64,000 bases of DNA from Micromonospora sp. FIMYZ51 (GTDB taxonomy: Bacteria; Actinomycetota; Actinomycetes; Mycobacteriales; Micromonosporaceae): positions 6,327,501 to 6,391,500 of the forward strand of contig NZ_CP134706.1 of the NCBI RefSeq assembly GCF_038246755.1, written 5' to 3'. Each line of letters opens with the position of its first letter. The stretch's first letter is position 1. Made by a program: the position numbers and the translations under genes. Under the pieces are notes generated by a model. It ran no database searches. It was not told where the DNA came from and saw only the letters and a program-made list of their open reading frames with translations. Positions 33,823 through 42,814 of this stretch are shown one piece after another.

Positions 33823-35538
33823 GCCCTTGGCGTGCTTCGGCGGCCCGCCACCCGGCTTGCCCTTCTTGCCGGCCCTGGCCTTCTCCGACTTGCCCTTTCC
33901 GGACGTACCCTTCGCCAGCTGGGCGTGCTCCGGCTTGCCCTTCTTCGGCTTGCCCTTGCCCGGCTTGCCCTTCTTGGGCTGCGCCTTCTTCGACTCCGAC
34001 TTTGCCTTGGCCCCACCGGCGCCACCCGAACCGGCCTTGCCGGTCTCGGCGCGCACCGGCTTCGGGGCCGGCTTGGTGCTCGGCGCGGCACCGGCCACCC
34101 CCGAGACCTGCACGCCGCACAGGTCGTCGCCCACCCGGAACTCCAGCGGCAGCGGATTCGACCCGGTGTACGTGCCGGTGAGGGTCAACTTCTCGGTGGC
34201 ACCCGGGGCCAGGGCGGGTCGCTGCGGGGCGGGCTGCACGACGACCGCACGTCCCTGCTGACGCACCGGTCCCGGAGTCGCCCGGGTCACCTGCTGCTCA
34301 CCCGGGAAGGCGAAGCGCATCGTCCAGTCACGCAGCTCACGGTTGCCGGTGTTGGTCAGCTTCACCTCGGCGGTGAAGTCCTTGCCGGAGTCCTTGTGCA
34401 GCGCGTACGAGACCTGGCAAGGCTGCTGCTGGGCACCGCCGATGCGAGCCTCGGTCGGCTGGTCGATGCCCCCGCTGGCCGGGCTGTGCGAGGTGACCCC
34501 CCAGACCGCCGCCGTCACCGCCATCAGCGCGGCGGCAGCCACCGCCGCCTCGACCCGACGCCGACGGTCCATCGTCCGGCGGGTCCGCAGGCCGGCGAGC
34601 GGCAGCGCGTCGGTCGCCGCCGACCAGGGCAGGATCGTGGTGTTGATGCTGGCCAGCCGCAGCGGGTCGGTCCGCCCGTCGCCGACGGGCACGGCCGGTG
34701 CCCGACCGGCAGCCGCCGCGAGGGCCCGGGCCAGCTCGGTGGTGGCCGGGCGATCCGCCGGCCGCTTCGCCAGGCAGCGGCCGACCAGGCCGACGACATC
34801 GGCGGGCAGCCCCGGCACCGCCGGCATCGGCTCGGGCTCGTGGTACATGTGCGCCCGCAGCATCCCGGTGGTGGTGTCGGCCTGCCAGGGCAGCCGTCCG
34901 GTGAGCATCCGGTAGAGCAGCAGGCCCACCGCGTACACGTCGGTCGCCGGGCTGACCTGGCCGTTGTCCAGCCGTTCCGGAGCGAGGTAGGCGGGCGTGC
35001 CGAGCAGCGTGCCGTCCGGACCCTTCTCGCTCTCGCCGACAAGCGCCGAGATGCCGAAGTCGACCACCTTCACCCCGGTCGCGGTGAGCATCACGTTGCC
35101 GGGTGTCACATCACGGTGCACCACCCCACGGGCGTGCGCGGCAGCCAGTGCGGAGGCGACCTCCGCGGCGACCGTCACCGCCTCCCGCCACGGCAGCTGC
35201 CGGTCGCGGGCCAGCCGCGCGGTAAGCGGAACACCGTCGATCAGTTCCATCACCACGTACGGCACGGTCAGCCCGACCTGGTCGGACTCCCCGTAGTCGT
35301 ACACGTTCGTGATGTTCGGGTGGCAGAGCCGCGCGGACGCCTGGGCCTCGCTGCGGATCCGGTGCCGGAAGGCCCGGTCGCTGGCCAGCCGCGAGGCGAG
35401 GACCTTGACCGCGACCTGGCGGCCGAGCACCTCGTCGTAGCCGCGCCACACCACCGACATGCCGCCCGCGCCGAGTTGCTCGACCAGCCGGTAACGCTCA
35501 CCGAGCAGCTGCGCGCCCCTGCGTACCTCTGCACCCAT
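33817..35538 (-). CDS. membrane Ser/Thr protein kinase with CBM2-like ectodomain and Lys-rich tail
   Basis: A 573-residue PknB-like kinase. Domain order: kinase 14-275 (LGAGGMSVVWRGYDE glycine loop, AVKVL lysine, HRDVTPGNV catalytic loop, VVDFGIS, GTPAYLAPE), a juxtamembrane linker, one membrane helix (AAVAAAALMAVTAAVWGV), and an outside domain of ~110 residues. That domain (CQVSYALHKDSGKDFTAEVKLTNTG... LAPGATEKLTLTGTYTGSNPLP...DDLCGV) looks like a family 2 carbohydrate-binding module. A ~95-residue tail is built of GKPKKGKP-type repeats. The usual HRDxKPxN Lys is Thr here. ATG at 35538. It may sense cell-wall or exopolymer glycans. Confidence 0.9.
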   Translation of the reverse strand: MGAEVRRGAQLLGERYRLVEQLGAGGMSVVWRGYDEVLGRQVAVKVLASRLASDRAFRHRIRSEAQASARLCHPNITNVYDYGESDQVGLTVPYVVMELIDGVPLTARLARDRQLPWREAVTVAAEVASALAAAHARGVVHRDVTPGNVMLTATGVKVVDFGISALVGESEKGPDGTLLGTPAYLAPERLDNGQVSPATDVYAVGLLLYRMLTGRLPWQADTTTGMLRAHMYHEPEPMPAVPGLPADVVGLVGRCLAKRPADRPATTELARALAAAAGRAPAVPVGDGRTDPLRLASINTTILPWSAATDALPLAGLRTRRTMDRRRRVEAAVAAAALMAVTAAVWGVTSHSPASGGIDQPTEARIGGAQQQPCQVSYALHKDSGKDFTAEVKLTNTGNRELRDWTMRFAFPGEQQVTRATPGPVRQQGRAVVVQPAPQRPALAPGATEKLTLTGTYTGSNPLPLEFRVGDDLCGVQVSGVAGAAPSTKPAPKPVRAETGKAGSGGAGGAKAKSESKKAQPKKGKPGKGKPKKGKPEHAQLAKGTSGKGKSEKARAGKKGKPGGGPPKHAKGG

Positions 35539-35609
35539 GGTCGGCGTTGTTGCCCGACGTGAGGGTCGTTACACCTTTCTGGTCGGATTCGGTCAGCGAT
35601 GTCACCCGA

Positions 35610-37163
35610 TCAGGCGGTGGCCAGCAGTTGGTCCACCGGCGCGTAGTCGTCGGTGAGCACCAACGCGGCGCCGACGAAGTCGGTCAGCTCACCGCCGGAG
35701 AGCAGGCTGGCCGGCTCGTTCTCGGCGTCCAGGCGGACCCGCAGCGCCGCCAGCGGCAGCGGCGCGTCGGAGGCGACGATCAGGAAGTTCGCGCCCCGCT
35801 CCCCGGCCAGCGCCGCCGGTGGGGCGATCAGTGCCACGTGCCGGAACTCGGCGGCGACGGTGGCCACCTCGCTGGTGATGAAGCGCAGCGGCGGGTAGTC
35901 GATGACGTTCTGCACGTACACGCCGCCGGGCCGGGTGACCCGCCGAATCTCCGCGGCCATCTCCCGGGTGGCCAGGTGCCAGGGCACCACCAGGTGCCCG
36001 AACGCGTCGCCGACCACGAAGTCGCGGCTGTCAGTCGCCTCGGCGGCCACAAGCATCCGGGCGTCGCCCACCACCGCCCGCAGATCCGGCCCCTGCGCCA
36101 CGCCGAGTTCCCGCTCGCCCAACTCGACCAGCCCGCCGTCGATTTCGAAGACCAGGTTGTCGGTGCCAGGCCGGGTGGCGGTCAGGTAGCGGGGCACGGT
36201 GAAACCGCCGCCGCCCAGGTGCAGCGCGTCGAGCCGGTGCCCCGGCGGGGCGATCACGTCGGCCGCCGCACCGATCCACCGGGTGTACGCGTACTCCAGG
36301 TGGGTCGGGTCCGCCAGATCCACGTACGAATGCTGGGCCGAGTTCAGCAGCAGCGTACGCCCGCTGGACCGGCCCGGATCCGCCTCGACCCGGGCGCAGT
36401 GGTACGCCGTCTCCACGTCGCACGGATCCGGTGCCACCACGGTCAGCCCGACCCCGACCAGACCGAGCGCCGCCAGGGCGGCCTTGACCCGGGCCGGACC
36501 GGGCAGCGTGGCGCGATCCTGCCGGCGCAGGTAGACCCAGAGCGCGATGCCGGTGATGCCGAGCGAGGCGGCCAGCCCGAACAGGATGACGGTGCTGGGC
36601 AGGGCGGCGACCAGCACGAAGCCGGTGACCAGGGTGGCCGTGACGGCACCCAGCGTGCCGATGCTGGACAGCCGGCCCACCACCTGACCGGTGCGGCGCA
36701 GATCGGCCAACTGAAGCTTGATCACCAGCGGGCTGACTGCGGAGAGCAGCATCGCGGGCGCGAAGACGGCGACCGCGACCAGCAGCAGAATGGCGCTGGC
36801 CGCACCGCCGCGCAGCACCTCACCGGCGTAGCGGACGGCGGGCAGGGTGATCGCGGTGGCGATGCCGGAGAGCACCAACGCCGGAGCCAGCAGGGTACGC
36901 GGGTTGCGCCGGTCGGCCAGCCAGCCGCCGGCCCACGCCCCGTACGCGATCGCGGCCAGCGCGATGCCGATGACCGAGCTGGTCACCTGGAGGGTGACCC
37001 CCACGTACGGCCCGACCAGCCGCAGCGCGGCGGTCTCCAGGACCAGGACGGCACCGCTGGAGTAGAAGACCAGGAACGCGGCGAGCCCGTTGGGCAGGGC
37101 CCGCGCGTCCTCTGGTCGAGCCGGTGCCGCTGGTGCCGACACCTCAGGCGTTGGAGAGTTCAT
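35610..37163 (-). CDS. fused membrane transporter / spermidine-synthase-like protein
   Basis: The 517-residue protein has an N-terminal half with about six or seven hydrophobic segments (FLVFYSSGAVLVLETAALRLVGPYVGVTLQVTSSVIG opening) and a C-terminal spermidine-synthase-like Rossmann domain (DALHLGGGGFTVPRYLTATRPG, VFEIDGGLVELGE, DLRAVVGDARMLV, DFVVGDAFGHLVVPWHL). Such fusions are common in actinobacteria; polyamine synthesis by them has not been established and typical decarboxy-SAM residues are not all present. ATG at 37163. No operon partner is apparent. Confidence 0.85.
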   Translation of the reverse strand: MNSPTPEVSAPAAPARPEDARALPNGLAAFLVFYSSGAVLVLETAALRLVGPYVGVTLQVTSSVIGIALAAIAYGAWAGGWLADRRNPRTLLAPALVLSGIATAITLPAVRYAGEVLRGGAASAILLLVAVAVFAPAMLLSAVSPLVIKLQLADLRRTGQVVGRLSSIGTLGAVTATLVTGFVLVAALPSTVILFGLAASLGITGIALWVYLRRQDRATLPGPARVKAALAALGLVGVGLTVVAPDPCDVETAYHCARVEADPGRSSGRTLLLNSAQHSYVDLADPTHLEYAYTRWIGAAADVIAPPGHRLDALHLGGGGFTVPRYLTATRPGTDNLVFEIDGGLVELGERELGVAQGPDLRAVVGDARMLVAAEATDSRDFVVGDAFGHLVVPWHLATREMAAEIRRVTRPGGVYVQNVIDYPPLRFITSEVATVAAEFRHVALIAPPAALAGERGANFLIVASDAPLPLAALRVRLDAENEPASLLSGGELTDFVGAALVLTDDYAPVDQLLATA

Positions 37164-37199
37164 CGTGGCGATGGTACGCAGCGACCCGGGGGTCGCGGG

Positions 37200-38216
37200 T
37201 CAATGCATCGAGAGATGAACGTGGTTCGTGTGATCGGCGGCCGGGCTGCCGCTGCCGCTGTACGCCCGCCAGCCCGTGCCCGGGTGCCAGATCTGCCGGT
37301 ACCAGATCACGTACAGCACGCCGAGCCGGTCCGCGTTGCGCACGTGCCAGGCGGCCAGACTGTCCCCGTACGCCTTGTCCCCGCCGGTGGCCGTGCGGTC
37401 CTCGAAGCCGTTCGTGGCGGCGGAGAAGTCACAGGCGCGGCCCTTCGGGTGCTCGCCCGACCCGCCGCTGCGGTAGCAGGAGACGTGCCGCTTGTATCCG
37501 GCGGCCTGGGTCTGCTTGAGCGCGTGCAGGGTGCGTGGCGTGATGCAGCCGGAGGTGGTCGGGTCGTTCACCGAGCACGACTCGCTCGGCCACGACCCGT
37601 CGGAGTTGCGTGGGGCCGGCGCCGCCGAGCTGGAGTTGCCGCCGCTGAACCCACTGCTGCTGCCCGAGCTGACCGACGCCAGGGCCGCCTCGGCCTCTTT
37701 CTTCTTCTTCGCCATCACCGCGACCTGCTTCTGCTGCTCGCGGACCTCGGCGTTGATCGCCAGCTTGGCCTGCCGGGCCTGCTCGCGGGCCTCGGTCAGC
37801 TCACGCACCCGGCGGCCGTCCCGCTGCGCCATCATGTCGAGGCTGGCGGCCCGCTGCACGAAGGCTTCCGGGGTGCCGCTGTCCAACAGCGCGGCGGCGG
37901 CGCTGAGCCGGCCGACCCGGTAGGACTGGGCCGCCACCTCGCCGACCAAGACGGTCAGCTCGGCCAGCCGACCCTCCACCTCGGCCAGTTCGGCACCGAG
38001 CTGCTGCTGCCGCTTCTTCGAGGTGTCCAGCTTCCGCTTGGCCTCGATGTGCGCCTTGGCGGTGGCCTCCAGGGCATCCCGCAGCTTCTTGCTACCGCCC
38101 TCGTTGGGTTCGGCGTACGCCGGCACGACACCTACGCCGAGCAGCAGCGCCACGGCGGCGAGCAGGGCGATCAGCGGCCGGTGCACCCGCCGCCGGTTGG
38201 GCATGGACCTGCGCAC
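37200..38216 (-). CDS. secreted coiled-coil protein with ARB-07466-type peptidase-like domain
   Basis: A 338-residue exported protein: signal peptide (PLIALLAAVALLLGVGVVPAYA), a long coiled coil rich in Glu/Lys/Gln (about residues 40-175), a Ser/Gly linker, and a C-terminal domain with CYRSGGSGEHPKGRACDFSA and ADHTNHVHLSMH. The HPKGRACDF and HVH motifs suggest a zinc-dependent LAS/M15-like fold, as in D-Ala-D-Ala peptidases. The build (coiled coil plus wall-acting domain) recalls RipA-type cell-separation hydrolases. ATG at 38216 or 38204. Function in the wall is inference. Confidence 0.82.
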   Translation of the reverse strand: MRRSMPNRRRVHRPLIALLAAVALLLGVGVVPAYAEPNEGGSKKLRDALEATAKAHIEAKRKLDTSKKRQQQLGAELAEVEGRLAELTVLVGEVAAQSYRVGRLSAAAALLDSGTPEAFVQRAASLDMMAQRDGRRVRELTEAREQARQAKLAINAEVREQQKQVAVMAKKKKEAEAALASVSSGSSSGFSGGNSSSAAPAPRNSDGSWPSESCSVNDPTTSGCITPRTLHALKQTQAAGYKRHVSCYRSGGSGEHPKGRACDFSAATNGFEDRTATGGDKAYGDSLAAWHVRNADRLGVLYVIWYRQIWHPGTGWRAYSGSGSPAADHTNHVHLSMH

Positions 38217-38371
38217 GAAAGCATCCTTCCGTCGGCCGCCGGCCCCCGGTGATCACACTGCGCGGCGGCAACCTCCACCGGCGCCGGTCGGCGGCCTGCT
38301 GGCGGAGACCGCGGGCCACGATACCGGAAGCACCCCCGCAAACCAGTGCCCCGACCCCCACACCCCATCGA

Positions 38372-38391
38372 TTGTCAACACAACGTGACAA
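38372..38391. promoter_or_regulatory. inverted repeat upstream of the coiled-coil protein gene
   Basis: TTGTCA and TGACAA, eight bases apart, lie between the IMPase-like stop and the secreted coiled-coil gene. On the minus strand this also offers a TTGACA -35-like hexamer, but no good -10 follows. Possibly an operator; weak. Confidence 0.3.
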
Positions 38392-38396
38392 CGACC

Positions 38397-39209
38397 TCAC
38401 TCATTGACGAGGAGGGCCTGGTGGACCTCGGTCCAGACCTGGTCGTTGACGGCCACCAGGAGGCCGTGATCGGTGCCGGCCGGGTGGTAGTCCGTACCGT
38501 CGAACCGGCGCGCCACCCCACCTGCCGCCCGCACCAGCAGGGTGCCCGGGCCGTGGTCCCAGGGCAGGGTGCGCCAGAAGAGCACGAACTGCTGCCGACC
38601 GGTGAGCAGGTCGAGGTACTCCCGACCGGCGCAGTGCTGGCCCGGCAGCAACTGCCCGACCCGCGCCCCACCCGACTCGGCGCGGCGGCGCGCGGCCGGC
38701 GGCAGGAACTTGGTCATCGCGGCACCGCGCAGCTCGCCCACCGGCGGTGCCGTCGACGGCAGCCGCACCGGCCGACCGTCCAGGTACGTGCCCTCGCCAA
38801 GCTGGGCGGTGGCAAGCGTCCCGGCCAGCGGGTCGAACACCCAGGCGGCCACCGGCTCACCGTCGGTGTGCAGGGAGATCATCAGTGCGAACGGGCGGCG
38901 GCCCGCCGCGAAGTTCGCGGTGCCGTCGATCGGATCGACAAGCCACACGTCGCCCGCGCCAGCCAGGTGGCGCAGCAGCTCCGGATCGTCCGCCACCGCC
39001 TCCTCACCGACCACGACCGAGCCCGGCCGCAGCTGGCGCAATCCGGCCGCGATCACATCCTCGGCCTTGCGGTCGGCGACGGTGACCAGCTCACCGGGGG
39101 CCTTCTCGGTCACGTCGCCCGCACCGAGGTGACGGAAGGACGGCAGTACGACCCGGTCCGCAGTTTCCCGCAGCAGCCCGGCGACCTCGTCGAGCAGGGT
39201 GTCAGCCAC
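38397..39209 (-). CDS. inositol-monophosphatase-family protein
   Basis: This 270-residue enzyme has the metal-site motifs of the family: GEEAV (near residue 68), [15 protein letters not shown] and [15 protein letters not shown]. It should dephosphorylate inositol phosphate or a related sugar/nucleotide phosphate; histidinol-phosphatase activity is also known in the family. ATG at 39209 overlaps the preceding receiver gene by eight bases, so it is the last gene of the signalling operon, an unusual position for a metabolic phosphatase. Confidence 0.88.
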   Translation of the reverse strand: MADTLLDEVAGLLRETADRVVLPSFRHLGAGDVTEKAPGELVTVADRKAEDVIAAGLRQLRPGSVVVGEEAVADDPELLRHLAGAGDVWLVDPIDGTANFAAGRRPFALMISLHTDGEPVAAWVFDPLAGTLATAQLGEGTYLDGRPVRLPSTAPPVGELRGAAMTKFLPPAARRRAESGGARVGQLLPGQHCAGREYLDLLTGRQQFVLFWRTLPWDHGPGTLLVRAAGGVARRFDGTDYHPAGTDHGLLVAVNDQVWTEVHQALLVNE

Positions 39210-39654
39210 GTGGCGGCAGCTTCACCACGCTGACGAAGAACTCGTCGATCTGCCGGACCACCGAGATGAACTGCTCGAAGTCCACCGGCTTGGTCACGTA
39301 CGCGTTCGCGTGCAACTGGTAGCTGCGCAGAATGTCCTCGTCGGCCTGCGAAGTGGTGAGCACCACCACCGGGATCCGGCAGAGCTCGTCGTCCCGCTTG
39401 ATCTCTTCGAGCACCTCCCGGCCGTCCCGGCGCGGCAGGTTCAGGTCGAGCAGGATCAGGTCCGGCAGCACCGCGTCCGCGTACTGGCCCTCGCGGCGCA
39501 GGTAGGCGAGCGCCTCGGCGCCGTCGGAGACGACGTTCAGCCGGTTGCGCAGCTTGTGCTCCTCGAAGGCCTCCTGGGTCATCAGCACATCACCCGGGTC
39601 GTCCTCGACCAACAGGACCTCGATCGGGCTGTTGCCGTCCGCCGGCGCAGTCAT
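39202..39654 (-). CDS. stand-alone response regulator receiver protein
   Basis: A 150-residue single-domain receiver ([17 protein letters not shown] start, phospho-acceptor Asp in [39 protein letters not shown]). It resembles cyanobacterial Rcp1-type receivers paired with phytochrome-like or CHASE3 kinases. There is no output domain, so it acts by protein contact. ATG at 39654 overlaps the kinase stop (ATGA). Confidence 0.92.
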   Translation of the reverse strand: MTAPADGNSPIEVLLVEDDPGDVLMTQEAFEEHKLRNRLNVVSDGAEALAYLRREGQYADAVLPDLILLDLNLPRRDGREVLEEIKRDDELCRIPVVVLTTSQADEDILRSYQLHANAYVTKPVDFEQFISVVRQIDEFFVSVVKLPPRG

Positions 39655-41450
39655 CCCACCGCCTCCTTCATGCCACCTGTGCCACCGCTGTCCGGCGTGC
39701 CACCGCCAGCGGATGCCTCGCCGCCCTGGCGCGCGGCGACAGCCACCGCACCGACCGTACCTTCGCTGGTCGAGCGGCTCTCACCGGCCGCTGCACCGTC
39801 GCCGCTGGGCGCATCGTCCGCCGCACCGTCGGTGCCGTCCCGCGCACCGTCGGTATCGGCGTCGGCGGCCGGACCGTCCGTTGCGCTGGCGGCCGTCGCG
39901 GCCTCGACGTCGGCGGGCAGCGCCGGCAGGGTGAACCGGATCGCGGTGCCCTCGGGTACGTCGGTGTCCACCCAGACCCGGCCACCGTGGTACTCCACGA
40001 TCTTCTTCACGATGGCCAGCCCGATCCCGGTACCCGGGTAGGCGTCCTTGGCGTGCAACCGCTGGAAGATCACGAAAATCTTGTCGGCGAACTCCGGCTC
40101 GATCCCGATGCCGTTGTCCTGGCAGGTGATCTCCCACTCCTCGCCCACCAACCGGGCGGAGACGTGCACCTTCGGCGGCACGTCGGGCCGGCGGAACTTG
40201 ACCGAGTTGCTGACCAGATTCACCAGCAGGTTCGTCAGCAGCGGTTCCTCGCCCCGGATCGTCGGCAGCTCGCCCCAGGTCAGCTCGGCGTCGGCGTACT
40301 GCCGGGCCGGCTCGGTCTGCTCGGCGACCTCCGCCATCAGCTGGTTGAGGTCGACATCGGTGAAGCCAGCGGTGATCCGGCCGATCCGGGAGAAGGCAAG
40401 CAGATCGTTGATCAACCGCTGCATCCGCTGCGCCCCGTCCACCGCGAAGGCGATGTACTGGTCGGCCCGCTCGTCGAGCCGGCCGGCGTAGCGGCGTTGC
40501 AGCAGCTGACAGAAGCTGGCCACCTTGCGCAGCGGCTCCTGAAGGTCGTGCGAGGCGACGTAGGCGAACTGCTCCAGGTCACGGTTGGACCGGGTCAGCT
40601 CCTCGGCCTGCTTCTGCAACTGGGAGTTCACCCACTCGATCCGCTCCCGCGCCTCGCGTACCTCGGCCAGATCCGCCGCGATCTTCTGGCGCATCGCGTC
40701 CACGTCCTCGCCGAGACGCTGGAACTCCGGCGGGCCGGCACCGGAGATCCGCTGACCGTAGTCGCCGGTGGCGACCTCGCGGACCTGCCCGGCCAGGGCG
40801 GTCAGCGGTCGCAGCACCATCCGGTCCAGCGAGAGCAGCAGCGCGATGCCGGCCAGCGCGACCACCAGACCGGCCACGACGAGCAGGACGACCAGGAGGT
40901 TCCCGGTCCGCTCGACGTCCCGGGCGGTGGCCTCCCGGGCGGTCAGGATCTCCTCCTGTAGCGCGGAGACCGTCGTCCGCAACTCGTCGAAGCGCTGCCG
41001 GCTCTCGTCGGTCAACAGCGCCTGCCCGGCAGCCGCGCCATTCGTGCTGGTGGCGTCGATCACCGGCTGGGCGACGGTGCGCCGCCACTCGTCCGCCTGC
41101 TGCTCGACGCTCAGCAGTTCCGCCTCGATGCCGGGATAGCTGCCGGACAGCTCCCGGATCTGCGCCGCGGTCGTCCGCTCCCGCGCCAGGCCCCGCTCGT
41201 ACGGGGCGAGGTCCTCGCGGTCGGCGCTCACCGCGTAGCCGCGCATGCCGGTCTCCTGGTCGAGCAGCGCGCTGAGCATCTCCTCGCCCTGCACCCGCAG
41301 CGGGCCGACCTCCATCAGCAGCACGTCGGTGTACTCGCGGTTCTTGGTGGCCACGACCGCCTCGGCCACCGCGACGCTGAACAGCAGCGCGCCGACGATG
41401 CCGAGCAACGCCAGCACCCGACCGCGCAGCGTCCAGACCCTGGGGTTCAT
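39651..41450 (-). CDS. CHASE3-HAMP sensor histidine kinase
   Basis: The 599-residue membrane kinase has an N-terminal membrane helix, a CHASE3-type periplasmic domain ([31 protein letters not shown]), a second helix, HAMP, HisKA with [14 protein letters not shown] (His in YVASHDLQ), and HATPase motifs [21 protein letters not shown] and [18 protein letters not shown]. The last ~90 residues form an Ala/Asp/Gly-rich tail without fold. Start and stop overlap its neighbours by four bases on each side, so it is translationally coupled to the phosphatase and the receiver. Confidence 0.93.
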   Translation of the reverse strand: MNPRVWTLRGRVLALLGIVGALLFSVAVAEAVVATKNREYTDVLLMEVGPLRVQGEEMLSALLDQETGMRGYAVSADREDLAPYERGLARERTTAAQIRELSGSYPGIEAELLSVEQQADEWRRTVAQPVIDATSTNGAAAGQALLTDESRQRFDELRTTVSALQEEILTAREATARDVERTGNLLVVLLVVAGLVVALAGIALLLSLDRMVLRPLTALAGQVREVATGDYGQRISGAGPPEFQRLGEDVDAMRQKIAADLAEVREARERIEWVNSQLQKQAEELTRSNRDLEQFAYVASHDLQEPLRKVASFCQLLQRRYAGRLDERADQYIAFAVDGAQRMQRLINDLLAFSRIGRITAGFTDVDLNQLMAEVAEQTEPARQYADAELTWGELPTIRGEEPLLTNLLVNLVSNSVKFRRPDVPPKVHVSARLVGEEWEITCQDNGIGIEPEFADKIFVIFQRLHAKDAYPGTGIGLAIVKKIVEYHGGRVWVDTDVPEGTAIRFTLPALPADVEAATAASATDGPAADADTDGARDGTDGAADDAPSGDGAAAGESRSTSEGTVGAVAVAARQGGEASAGGGTPDSGGTGGMKEAVG

Positions 41451-42670
41451 CGGCCACCGCCCCGGGTGACCAGCAGCATCGCCACATCGTCGGCGAACGG
41501 GCCGCCGTTGAGTTCCTCGGCCCGCCCGACCAGCCAGGCCGGCAGCTCGGGCAGCGGGACGCTCCGGCTGGCCGGTTCGTCGAGCAGGCGGGTCAGGCCG
41601 GGCACGTCGAGCCGCTCGTCACCGGCACCGATCCGACCCTCGATCACGCCGTCGGTGTACATCAGCAGGGACCAGTCATCGGTCTCGAACTCCAGATCGA
41701 AGGCGACGGGCCGGCGGGGTCGTACGCCGAGCAGCAGGCCACCCGGTGCCGGCACCGGAGCCACCCGGCCATTGGCGAGCAGGACCGGTGGTGGGTGGCC
41801 GGCCAGCCGTACGGTCGCCCGGTTGGCGTTCAGGTCCAGCCGGGTGGTCGCGACCGTGGCGAAGATCTCCCGGAGCCGGCGCTCACTCATCAGCACCTGT
41901 TCCAACGCGGGCAGCACCTCGTCGTCAGGGACCCCGGCGAGGACCAGGGCCCGCCAGGCCACCCGGAGCTCGACGCCGAGTGCCGCCTCGTCCACGCCGT
42001 GGCCGCAAACGTCGCCGACGATCAGGTCGACCCGGTCGGGACTGGTCTGCACCACGTCGTAGAAGTCCCCGCCGATAAGCGCGGCGTGTCGGCCCGGCCG
42101 GTAGAAGGTGTGCACCGCGATCTGCTCGGTGGACATCAACGGCTGGGGCAGCAGACCGCGCTCCAGGCGGGCCGACTCGGCCTGACGCAGCTCCACCTCG
42201 CGCAGCCGGCGGGCGTTCTCGTCGGCCCGCTTACGCTCCACCGCGTAGCGCAGCGCCCGGGTCAGCAACACGCCGTCAACCTGGCCCTTGACCAGGTAGT
42301 CCTGGGCCCCCTCGGCGACCGCGACGATGCCCAGGTGCTCGTCGGAGCGGCCGGTGAGCACGCAGACCGCAGCGCTGCCGGACATCTCCAGCACCTGCCG
42401 CAGGCCGTCCAGCCCCTGCGCGTCCGGCAAGCCGAGGTCGAGCAGGACGCAGTCCACGCCGGCGATCCGCTGGCGGGCCTCGCTCAGGCTGGTGGCGACC
42501 AGCAGCTCGATCCCCGAGTTCGTCTCGGCCAGCAGTTCACCGACGAGGAAGGCGTCACCCTCGTCGTCCTCGACCAGCAGCACCCGCAGCCGCTCACCCG
42601 GCGGCAGGTTCGGGTTACCGCCCAGGCCACCCTGGGGGTACGGCCACGACACGACGGAGGGACCGGTCAT
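41447..42670 (-). CDS. receiver-PP2C (RsbU/SpoIIE-type) phosphatase
   Basis: A 407-residue cytoplasmic protein with an N-terminal receiver (VLLVEDDEGDAFL, Asp in VLLDLGLPDAQG, DYLVKGQVDG), a short coiled linker, and a PPM/SpoIIE phosphatase domain (GGDFYDVV, VGDVCGHGVDE, LLMYTDGVIEG, FADDVAMLLV). Such enzymes dephosphorylate anti-sigma-factor antagonists. ATG at 42670 is chosen because the receiver begins soon after; the frame further upstream is unlike protein. It is the first gene of the four-gene operon. Confidence 0.92.
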   Translation of the reverse strand: MTGPSVVSWPYPQGGLGGNPNLPPGERLRVLLVEDDEGDAFLVGELLAETNSGIELLVATSLSEARQRIAGVDCVLLDLGLPDAQGLDGLRQVLEMSGSAAVCVLTGRSDEHLGIVAVAEGAQDYLVKGQVDGVLLTRALRYAVERKRADENARRLREVELRQAESARLERGLLPQPLMSTEQIAVHTFYRPGRHAALIGGDFYDVVQTSPDRVDLIVGDVCGHGVDEAALGVELRVAWRALVLAGVPDDEVLPALEQVLMSERRLREIFATVATTRLDLNANRATVRLAGHPPPVLLANGRVAPVPAPGGLLLGVRPRRPVAFDLEFETDDWSLLMYTDGVIEGRIGAGDERLDVPGLTRLLDEPASRSVPLPELPAWLVGRAEELNGGPFADDVAMLLVTRGGGR

Positions 42671-42814
42671 CCCGGTCCCCCGGTGTGGCCGGGTCACCGC
42701 CGCGACGGGCGGGAGATCGCTGCTGATGTCGGGCTCCTTCCGACTGTCCCGCTGATCCTGTATTAGACAACGTTCGCACACAACACGACGGGGTGCCCTG
42801 GCACAGCATGGTGG

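Noticed and set aside
38217..38396. Possible c-di-AMP (ydaO) riboswitch before the wall-protein gene
   Set aside because: Such switches often precede actinobacterial wall hydrolases, but the conserved GGGTGAAT-type and other core bases are not present on the minus strand.
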